Part shown: one piece after another, positions 54,893 to 63,609 of the stretch
Numbering within the stretch: the first letter of the stretch is position 1
Layout: each line of letters starts with the position of its first letter
DNA from: Ministeria vibrans ATCC 50519
Taxonomy: Eukaryota; Opisthokonta; Filasterea
Assembly: GCA_943704425.1 (NCBI GenBank)
Contig: CALSCP010001258.1
Location: 1-63,609, forward strand
DNA length: 63,609 bases
Direction: 5' to 3'
Program-made: the position numbers and the translations under genes
Notes under the pieces: model-generated
What the model saw: only the letters and a program-made list of their open reading frames with translations
Told to the model about the DNA's origin: nothing
Database searches by the model: none

Positions 54893-56221
54893 CTGAAGAC
54901 GACAGTGACAAGAGTCTTTGCGACCAAACGCATTGCGCATTGAAAGCAACAGTCCTCCACTGTTCAAAAGTGCAATCTAAACACAAATCAAAAAGGGAAG
55001 GTAAGATTAAATAGTTGTGCACACTGGTATTATAATAATTATTATGCAAACCTGTGACTCATTGGGCTCAGTTGTGACTTCGTTTCCAACGACCTTTGCC
55101 GACACAGTCCATGTGACGCCATTGTCATCACTCGCTATAATCGCACTCCCTATTATATACAAAACACAAGATGAGATCGTTTTGGGTGAGTTGCGTTACG
55201 CGGGCGTGAAATTGTTGATTAGAACAAAAAACTGGAAGATCGATGACCTGGGGCGTTTGCACTGTCAAGCGGCTCAAACCAGCCGGCAACCACCAGACGA
55301 CCGCCGGCCGTCACAACGCCAGTGCCGGGCCCTGGACAGTACTCGCGGATTCCACCGGCGACGGGGACTGAGGTGATATTGACGGGCGCTGACCAGGTTA
55401 CTCCTGCAGAAGAGAATGTTTATCCTATCATGAGCAGTTGTTTGTGTACCGTTGTCGTTGGATGTGATGTAGAAGAGTCCTGTAATGTGGCATTTGTGTG
55501 CACACTCAGTGTAGTGCACAATGATGGTCTTTGTCTTGGGAATGTACGTAGCTGCGCCCAAATTTATTCCGTCGTAGTCTGGATCGCTGAGAGGATCAGA
55601 CACAAGAAAGCGAATGTCTTCCCAGGTTGCACCGCCGTCGGCCGAGCGGCGTTGCGCAAGATGCTTGGGTCCGGCATCGGAGCCAGAGTAGACGCGCGCC
55701 TCGGCGAACGAGATGAGGAGATCCGGCGCACTTGACGAGTCTGCGGGAACTGTCAACAAGAGAGGGATGCGGTACTCGTGCACGCCCGACGTGTTGAACG
55801 GGTACACGACGGTCTTGGTGACGTTGTACTCGCAGCTGGCAATGATGTCAAGAATCTCCGCGTTGTGTGTGCAGTAGGCGCTGCCGGTGGTGTAGTGCGA
55901 GCGGTCTGGGGTGAGACTCGACGGCGAGTAGCAGCGCCACTGTGCCGGACTGCGCTGGGCATCGGTGTCGTCGCGCGCCACGAGGGGCGTGGCATAGCCG
56001 CCTGTGGCCATGGTCTCAAGGCACGCTGGCGGAGAAGGACGAGGGGGCGCGGGAGAACGGTTGAGAGGAACAATTGCGTGTATGGGTTAGTGCCTACAGG
56101 CGATTTCCGGTACGGTCTTGTTGTTGCACCAGGCGTCTGCGAGGGCCTGACAGCGCGCTGGGGGGACATCTGCAGCACTGGAGAGAGCAAGAAATACCGC
56201 AAGGAAGACGATTTGGATCAT
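54893..56221 (-). CDS. Exo-alpha-sialidase-like protein (3' part missing)
   Basis: Five exons (56098-56221, 55450-56025, 55248-55403, 55052-55149, 54893-54976) give 346 residues and end at a donor leading into the GA/TTAGGG block. A signal peptide (MIQIVFLAVFLALSSAADV) and paired cysteines precede the six-bladed propeller region: HEYRIPLLLTVPADSS (the RIP motif with its substrate-binding arginine), LISFAEARVYSGSDAG (FAEAR), LAQRRSADGGATWEDIRF and IIASDDNGVTWTVSAK (Asp-box repeats S-x-D-x-G-x-T-W), IREYCPGPGTGVVTAGGRLV, then LLLSMRNAF. Sialidases release terminal sialic acid; secretion suggests use on host, prey or matrix glycans. The last blades, holding the final catalytic arginine and tyrosine, are missing from the window. 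Confidence 0.88.
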
Positions 56222-56291
56222 GGTGGTGAAAATAATTGAGATGAGTCACCTTGAGTGAACTGAGTCTGATTATTTTCGATCTCCACAGGGA

Positions 56292-56527
56292 ATGTCAAGG
56301 CGACGTTTAGATATGCTACTCTGTCATGAACTCATGGTTGCCATCCTCTTATTCCTCTCTGATCCTCACTTCTCAGGTCTGGATCAACATGTATTGCTAA
56401 TTGAGAAAAAAATATCTTCATTTCAATTTTTTTTGTCGGAATGTTCCGAGCTCGAGTACTCGGACCACTTACCAAGACATGCGTCCAGGTGCTGGCTGGG
56501 TGAGAGATGACAGACGAAAACACTCCC

Positions 56528-56564
<37 letters not shown>

Positions 56565-59500
56565 TTTTTATTATTTTCGACCAAGTGAGTGTCACTCATA
56601 CGCTCACACATTGTCTGCTCTCTCCTGCGCCTTTACAGCGGCCTTGGCATGTGCGCCGTGGACTCGATCCATTCTACATACAAAGAGCTTGAAGCTGTAC
56701 ATCCCGCGAAAGGCACGGCGCTTGATTGGCAGAGGGGGAATGATATCATTTTTGGGCGGTTGGGTCGACTGGCGTTGACACGGTTTCCTTCTGTTCTGCA
56801 GCTTCTGTTCGGCTTGCGTGCAGCATCTTTGCAGTATCGTCCTTGTGGAGTGTTCCTATTCCACGTCTTCACGAGCGCGTTGTGGCTGAGGCCTGGAAAA
56901 GGCGCACAGAACGTACCGACCAAAAAATCGCAAAGTTTCACTCTCTCAAACCTCATTTCTCTGCTCAGCCGAAGTGCACGAGGTGCTGCGCCTCTCGCAC
57001 ATTGTGCCTAAGATTGTCGAGGAAGTCAGCGAGGAGCGGCGTAGCGTGCCACAGACGTACTGGCCGTCGTTTCTGCAGTATCGATCGGCCAAGTCGCACT
57101 GTCTTGCACTCGACGGAATTCTCACAGTGCTCCTCAACGAGAGTATGGCGATTTTCTTCTTTTTTTTTTTTTGACAATACTGTTCTCTAGTGAGTTTTAA
57201 CGAAGCTCGGAACCTCACCAAGACAATGTCACTGCGCGGCCTTGTGCGACTCGCGCGCGTCCCCAGCATCGATCCCGCGCGTCTCTCGGTGGGCACTCAC
57301 TTCTCCTCGGGCGCAATTGCACGCGAAGCGCGAGCCCACCGTGCACTACAGTCCATGTTGGGGGCTTGTCAGCACCACGAGACGCGCTGCATGCGCCACT
57401 TTCTAACGGCCGCCGAAATGCTTCTACAACAAGGCACGTCGGAGGAGCGCGACGAGAACTGGAGGTGGAAACACACACACACGCACACCACAAGGACTCA
57501 CATACGCATGCCACAAAGACACACATTGCGCACATACACACTATTACATACACACTCTCACTCACAAAGACACACAAAGACATACACACACATACACCCA
57601 AAAATACACACACGCTCTCTCACTCACTCACTCACTCACTCACTCACTCACTCACTCACTCACTCACACTTTCTCTTTTTTTTATTAATTTTTTTGCTGT
57701 TTGTCTGGTATTTGTTTCTTCTCTCTTCACCTCGTTTATAAGATATGGAGTGGGCATCAATGAGCTGCATCCGACGTTTGAGCGCAACCTGAACACACCG
57801 AGTGCGGAGCTGATTGTGTCGCAGTGTATGGCAGCGCTGAGCGTGCTGACAACGGCACGCGAGAATGGGGAGAAGGTGCTGCGTCGGGATGGACTGCGGA
57901 AGTTGCTGAGTGTATTGCTTGCGAGTGAGGTGGGGGACGTGGAAGCGCGTCGCGAGTGTGCTCATGTGTTGGCAAACCTCACGCGACTGCTGCGTCAAGG
58001 GATGTTCAACCAAAGCGCACTACAACAGCAGAAGGAGAAGAGCGAACAGAGTGTGCGTTTGGAAAAGGGACTGCGCGAGTGGATTGGAGTGCTTGCCATG
58101 TGGATGCGGTACGACACAGATTTGGTGCTGCAGGGCCATGCGCATCGGGCCCTCGAGAACATCCATGCCTGGCTTGAAGGGTCCTCTCTGCGCTACGCTG
58201 ACGGTGTCTTTGTACTTCACTCTCCCGAACACTCCTTCAACAACACTCGCACACTCCCTTCCAGGACTACTTCTACTTCGACTACCGATTTCACTGTGCG
58301 CACCGATCAGTCTCCTTCCGTTGATATTATTTTTGTGCATGGCCTCTTGGGTGGTCCCTTTTTCACTTTCCGTCCTTCTCCTTTGGATCCGCTCGACACT
58401 GATTCAGTTGAAAATGTCAATTGGGCAAAGGTATGAAATGACATAGCACTCTACTTTTGCACTTTCCCTTTATCAATTATTCCACTCTCCTTATTTTATA
58501 CTTTTATACACGTCCACTCTTATCAATCGCACTTTCTTCTCTTCTCTTCAAACGACTCCATTGGCGTTTTTCTCTTTCAGCACTGGTTGGCAGAGGATCG
58601 CAGTGAACATCGCATTCTTACTCTGGGCTATGACACGACTCTCAGTGAATGGCTTAGTGTCTGTCCTGATTTGGCCGATGTCAGAGGCTCAAGATCCATT
58701 GCGACGTAAGACTTGTTTGTTTCTTTCTGTCTCTCTCTATCACTGTTTCTTTCTTCTCTTTTTCTCTTTCTTCTCTTTTTCTCTCTTTTTCTCTCTTTCT
58801 TTCTCTTTCTTTCTCTTTCTCTCTGTGTGTCTATCTTTCCACTGACACAGAGTATGATGATTGTGTCGTATTCACTCATTTAAATATTTCTCTCTCATTC
58901 TGTGTGCCTCACATTCTGAATCTTTCTATGTGTATTTCTGTTGATACAGTCGTGGAAGTGAAATGATGCAGAAGCTATTGGAAGCAAATGTGGGAGAACG
59001 ACCAATTGTGTGGGTCACACACTCACTGGGTGGACTAATTACCAAAAGCATTCTGGTATGTGAGAGAGCGTAGAATATATATTTAGTGTGGGTGTTGAGG
59101 GCATTTTAAGAGGATACTGGGTGTACTTAGAGTGTACAGAATGTGTTCAATAGTGTGCGCATTGTGTGTGTTAGGTGTGTGTGTGTCTTGTGCGTACTGA
59201 GTGTGTTTAGATTAGAGTGTCTACTTTGTATGTGTGTCCTTTGTGTGTCTAACAATTCCTTTGGGGGGGTTGTTTTGATTGCTTTAGTATCAGGCTTTGC
59301 TTTCGGGTGATCCTCGTGCGAAGAAACTTGTTGAGAATACAAAAGGTATCGGGGGGTTTTGTCGTCATCATAATATTATACTCTATTAATTTTGTTTGTG
59401 ATTGATATTAAACTTTGTTTTCTTGAAGGAATTGTATTTTATGCGACTCCGCATTTGGGCTCTGATTTGGCCGCGCTTCTGCCGCGCGTGCGTTATCTGC

Positions 59501-60080
59501 TCTTTCCCTCTGTGGAAGTAGAAGAAGTGTGCAACGTAAGAACGGGACCTAAACCCTAATGACAACTATAATTTGGCAACTTCTCTCTGACTTGCATATT
59601 CGAATCACTTTAGAGCGACCTTCTCACTGAAATCCACTCTGCTCTGACTAACGAAATGAGCCATATTTCTACTCTCTCATTGGCCGAAACTGAGTCGACT
59701 CCTCTTCTCGAGGGTCTTCCATGGAAAAAGATTGTCGTCACCGAACAAAACGCATTTCTCCGTACGAACAGTTCACTCCAACTCACTCGTTTGCAATCCT
59801 TATAACATTCGCTCTCTCACTGACTCTGCCACCCACACTAATTTTTTTTACACATTCTACTTACGCCCTTGGTCACTCTCTAACTCAGTCACTACCACTT
59901 TCTTTCCACATAATGCACTGGCTCGCTCTTTTCCTATCAGATCCCGGTGAGAACATCACAGTGCCTGGCTCAGACCATCTTGACCTGTGCAAACCAGTCG
60001 ATCGCTCTGACATTCGCTACACGTCCGTTCTCTCCTTCATTGATCGTATTGCATTACTTGAAGATGAAGATCAGAACTAA
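56292..60080 (+). CDS. SERAC1: SERAC1-like serine hydrolase
   Basis: Exons from 56969 on are firm: 56969-57142, 57191-57464, 57743-58430, 58581-58705, 58950-59055, 59288-59345, 59429-59535, 59614-59761, 59941-60080. Two earlier exons lie in 56639-56912 with an uncertain junction, and the start is probably ATG 56292, 70 bp from the divergent sialidase start. The N-terminal part is armadillo-like helices (LRKLLSVLLASEVGDVEARR, ECAHVLANLTRLL). The hydrolase domain matches SERAC1 closely: DIIFVHGLLGGPFFTFRPSP, RILTLGYDTTLSEWLSVCPD, ERPIVWVTHSLGGLITKSIL (nucleophile serine), IVFYATPHLGSDLA, VRYLLFPSVEVEEV and SDHLDLCKPVDR (histidine). SERAC1 remodels phosphatidylglycerol at mitochondria-ER contacts. 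Confidence 0.9.
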
Positions 60081-60234
60081 TCACAGTCGGTTGTATACTA
60101 AAATGATATAATTACATAAATTCATCATTATTATTTTAAAAAAATATTAAAAAATCTTTCTTTCTTGTTCATGGGAGAAACTCTCTCTCTCATACACACA
60201 TAAAACCCCACAATCATTCGCTTTTTTTTTTGTC
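60081..60234. terminator. Convergent 3' intergenic gap
   Basis: About 150 bp, AT-rich, between the SERAC1 stop and the LIM gene stop; presumably holds both polyadenylation signals. No distinct motif picked out. Confidence 0.35.
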
Positions 60235-63200
60235 TCATTTCTTCACGTCCGTCAAAAGTTCGGCTCGGAGAGACTGGCGAGCCATTTTGCGTTGATGTTT
60301 CTGGACACATCGCACACATTGCAACTGACCCTCAACTTCCTCGCTGCCCTCCACACTCGCACTCAGCCCGCACTTGCCACACCTGACAACACACGCATGG
60401 GCAGAATCAGAGACATGTTGCCACACATATAATGATACTTACTTTGGCCCATCGATGGGTGAGAGTGACGACGACGCAGTGGACAAGGGACGGGTGGCAA
60501 CAGACTGCGCGGATGGTGTCAGCGCCCCTGTGCTGTCCAGCACCCCAGCTGACTTGGCTGCCTCAACCTTCTCCTTCACTTGCGCCGCTCGTTCCTTGCG
60601 CTGCCGTTCTGCCTCTGCACGTGCTGCTTGTCGCTTCTCATTCTACACATATAATTTTATTAATTTATTTTTTATATTAATTCATAATTTTAATTGCTAG
60701 TATTAATAATAATATTATTATAATTATTTAAAAACATTAGTATTCAAAATTCATCTCGAACAAATATTTGACACTTACACGCGCTTTTGTCGTCTCTTCA
60801 AAATTGGCAGCGGCTTTCTGGGATTTGGGACTAAGAGGAGTGTTGGCCTGGGCGTACTGAGACGCCTGACGTTTGCGTTCCTCTTCGCGCTTCTGACGGG
60901 TCTCTTCGCGCAGCCGACGCACTTCCTCCTTGGGATCGACGGGCGGTGGTGACTGCACAAAGCGACTTGTGTCAAGTTTGCCTGGACCTGGATTGCGACG
61001 ACCCGTCGTGGGCGAGACCAGAGGCGACTTGAGTGCGTCATCAGTGGTGGTTCCCGATGGCTTCAGGTTGGCCTTGAGGGCCGCTTCGGTGCGCTTGGAC
61101 GCTGCCTCGGCGCGCTCCTTCTCGCGCTGTGCCGCCGCCTTGGTCTGTCGTTCCCTCTCCTTCTCCTTGTGCTTGCGCTCGTCCTCGGCCATCTCAGCAT
61201 GCGTCTTGATCGACTCGGGAAACGACTCCTGCATCTTGATCAGACGCGGGGTAGGCCCTGCATTCGGCTTGCGTCCATCCTCCTCTTCACCAAACACTTT
61301 GCTCACACTTGTCCTGCGCTCGGGCGTCAGTGACTTCCTTGGCACAGCAGCACTACTAGTTGTATCTGTAGACGCCCGTCGTTCCGCTCGCTCCTTGGCG
61401 CGTTTCTCCAGCTCCGCCTCGCGTTCCTTTGTCCTCTTCTCAATGTCCTCTGCACTCGCCACAGCACTCACCGCCGTACTACCAACACCAGAGGTCGACT
61501 GGCGCTTGTCCTGGCGCTCTTGCCGATCCGCACATGCCTTACAGTAAGGCTCACTCTTGTACTACAATGAAAAAGAAGGAAAGTGTGAGAAGACAGGTGG
61601 GCGCCTAAGGTACAAAAAGTTCACCTCCTTCCAATACTGTTGGTTCTCTTTTAGCGTCGCGTTGCACTGCGTTCGCGCGCACTTGAAGCACGCGCGATGG
61701 TACAGCCGCTGCAGAGCCTTCACCTTCTCTCCCGCATACACAGTCTTGGTGCATTTGTAGCACTTGGTCAGGTCTACAGCACAATAATAAAATAATAATA
61801 AATTTATAATTCCATAATAAAATAAAATTTAATATATTTATAATAATTATAATTCTTATATATATATAATATAAAGCACATACACTCACCTTGTTTGGGT
61901 TGGAATGCAATACCAGTGCCACCCATCGCGGCGCTCGCAGCACTTGCGCCAATGCCCATTGCGCTGGACGCAGGACGGGCCGTAAACAGCCCTCCACCAC
62001 TTGTACGTCGTTCGTAAGGTTTGACACTACTGACGGTATTCGTAGTAGTAGTGGAAGTGCCCGACGAACGACGCGACGACCCACCACTGCCAGTTTGTTC
62101 TTCACTCGACGCACGACGCTGCTGCTGCTCTCCTTCAGATTTCTCTTGCAGCTTCTGTTGGAACCGCATCGCAGCCTCAGCATCCGAAATTACCTTGAGT
62201 CGCTTCTTCTCCTCCTGCTCCTTTACCTTCTTCTTCGTCTCTTCCTCCTCTCGTTCCTTCTTCTCCTTCTCCTCTCGTTCCTTCTTCTCCTTCTCCTCTC
62301 TTTCTTTCTTCGCCTCCTCCTGTTCCTTCTCCTCCTTGATCGCGTCGGTTGCCTTGGCCGTCTTCTTTGCCTCCCGCGCCTCTCTTCTCTCCTCCATACT
62401 CAGTCGTTTTGACACCTTCTCCTTCGAGTGGTGCTTGCGCGATCCCTTTGACGATGTCTTCGACACAGTACTCGTCGTCTTCTCCACCTTCTTCTTATCC
62501 GCTCCGCCCTTCATCTTTTCCTCCTCGTCGTCGTCCTCCTCACTCGACGTGTAATCCTCATCACTCGACGTCAAAAACGACGAATCGCTCAGTTCCGATG
62601 ATACATCCGACGACATATCATCATCATCGTCGTCATCGTCGTCAAACACCTCATTATCTTCCTTCTCCTCCTTTTGTTTGTTCTGCGCTTGGACCTTCTT
62701 TTGCCGCTCCAACATCTCCGCCTCGAGACGCACAAACTCCTGCGCCTCTTTGCTTGCATCCGACTTCTTGCGACGCTCCTCAATGCGCTTCATCTCCGCC
62801 TCGACGCGCTTCTGCTCCGCTTCCGCCTCCTTGGCTGCGTTCTTCTTCTCCAGCTCCTCCAATCGCCTCTTGCGCTCCTCCTCCTCCTTGATCTTCTCCT
62901 CCGCCGCAATTTTCCTGCTCGCATCCGCGGCTGTGCTGGGCTCGGCACTCATGCTTGCACGACGCTCATCGCGCACACTCCGCTCGTGACACCCCTTGCA
63001 GTACGCTCGCCCATCCTTCTCCTCAAACGCACTCACCCTGAGCACCGCACCGCACTTGGCGCGTGCACACCGGAAACAGCCCTTATGCATCGCCATCTCC
63101 ATGGCAACCACCCCTTCTCCATCATACACCCGCTTCTGGCACACCCCACACGGTCCCGTCTTGTCCACCTCGCTCTTGCGTGGAATCAATGCACTGTTGG

Positions 63201-63592
63201 GCTCCACCGTCACCTTGACATTGTGTCGCCGTGGCTCAGGCGACGTCATGGGCGAAATGGTCCCTACGTCAAAATATAAGAAAAAAAACAGAAAGAGTGT
63301 CACACAAAGGGGAGAAAATATGGGATTGGATCCAGTGGGCACCTTGAGAGAGTTGCAGTTTCTCACGTTTCTTGGCACACGAGAGACACACTGGATTCTG
63401 GTCGATCATTTGGAAGTTGCCTGGCTGAAGGGCCTTGTTGCAGCGACCATTGGAGCACTTAAAGCTAAACATTGGGTAACATGACATGATTAGAAAGGGG
63501 AACACGTGCATTTCGTTGTTTATACCAAAGCTTGTGGAACACTTTGCCTTCGCCGCCCGGAATGCGCTCAGCGTCGTACACAGTCTTGAATA
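60235..63592 (-). CDS. Multi-LIM-domain protein with charged linkers (5' partial)
   Basis: At least eight exons, read from the right-hand end to the stop at 60235; the 5' end lies beyond the poly-G window edge. The first visible LIM module is split over two exons (VFHKLW then CFKCSNGRCNKALQPGNFQM, PVCLSCAKK). The second is CGVCQKRVYDGEGVVAMEMA, HKGCFRCARAKCGAVL, YCKGCHE. After a linker of about 350 residues, dominated by Glu/Lys coiled coil and an Asp run, comes the third: CYKCTKTVYAGEKVKALQRL, YHRACFKCARTQCNATLKEN, PYCKACADR. A further Glu/Arg/Lys coil follows and the protein ends with a possible last zinc ribbon (CGKCGLSASVEGSEEVEGQL, CVRCVQKH). LIM domains bind partner proteins, often at actin structures. 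The nearest named family is not clear. Confidence 0.88.
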
Positions 63593-63609
63593 GGGGGGGG
63601 GGGGGGGGG
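63593..63609. other. Poly-G window edge
   Basis: Run of G at the end of the window; looks like a contig-edge or gap-edge artefact similar to the poly-C at 29620. Confidence 0.7.

Overview
KIND OF ORGANISM. This is a nuclear genome fragment from a unicellular eukaryote. Nearly all genes are split by short GT-AG introns (mostly 45-100 nt), intergenic gaps are short, and all products belong to eukaryotic cellular systems: ESCRT, V-ATPase, tRNA splicing endonuclease, ribosome biogenesis, HECT ubiquitin ligase, PH-FYVE endosomal protein, PPIP5K, MPC1, ERCC1. Coding DNA is GC-rich at third positions. Introns and intergenic DNA are A/T-rich and full of microsatellites (GT, GA, TTA). The standard genetic code fits. 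A flagellate or cilium-bearing protist related to the opisthokont/amoebozoan side is my guess, based on a Phafin-type gene, a Rho-like gene and an ERICH3-like gene; the lineage cannot be fixed from the sequence alone. The window holds two runs of N (9654-9657 and 29610-29619) and ends in a poly-G run, so it is draft assembly. LAYOUT. 1-7.4 kb: secreted LTD/EGF protein (minus, 3' part outside the window), FAM173-type lysine methyltransferase (plus), GNS-like sulfatase (minus), and a Rho-like protein with a ruined GTP site (minus). 7.9-15 kb: unknown coiled-coil protein, MPC1 and NOC3 (all minus). 15-23 kb: TSEN54, CHMP7, a broken zinc-finger gene and a Phafin-like PH-FYVE protein (all plus). 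23-26.5 kb: PAF-acetylhydrolase-like hydrolase and V-ATPase subunit c (minus). 26.7-38.3 kb: TYW1, PPIP5K (5' exons lost at an N gap), an orphan acidic-tail gene and an ENT nucleoside transporter (plus). 38.4-46 kb: ERICH3-like/LRR fusion (minus), PC-esterase and ERCC1 (plus). 46.2-50.8 kb: LRR-C2-WW-HECT ligase (minus). 51.4-54.5 kb: Greatwall/Rim15-type kinase cut off after subdomain VIII (plus). 54.9-56.2 kb: sialidase lacking its 3' exons (minus). 56.3-60.1 kb: SERAC1 (plus). 60.2-63.6 kb: multi-LIM protein (minus, 5' end outside). HOW THE GENES RELATE. There are no operons. Several genes have clear themes: endosome/ESCRT (CHMP7, Phafin, V-ATPase, HECT), tRNA and ribosome maturation (TSEN54, TYW1, NOC3), mitochondrion (MPC1, SERAC1, FAM173) and extracellular or lysosomal glycan handling (GNS, sialidase, PC-esterase). 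Neighbours are not evidently co-functional. MOST INTERESTING POINTS. (1) A Rho-family protein carrying, as wild type, the alanine that is used in RhoA to make the nucleotide-free G17A form. (2) A Nedd4-like ligase with N-terminal leucine-rich repeats. (3) An ERICH3-like module fused to leucine-rich repeats. (4) A dispersed, 5'-truncated retroposon-like family with a shared 3' end and TTC tail. (5) Two converging genes, both beheaded at a GA-satellite plus TTAGGG array, which is either a misassembly or a rearrangement breakpoint. Exon boundaries were placed by hand and checked for reading phase; a few may be off by a base or use an alternative splice site.
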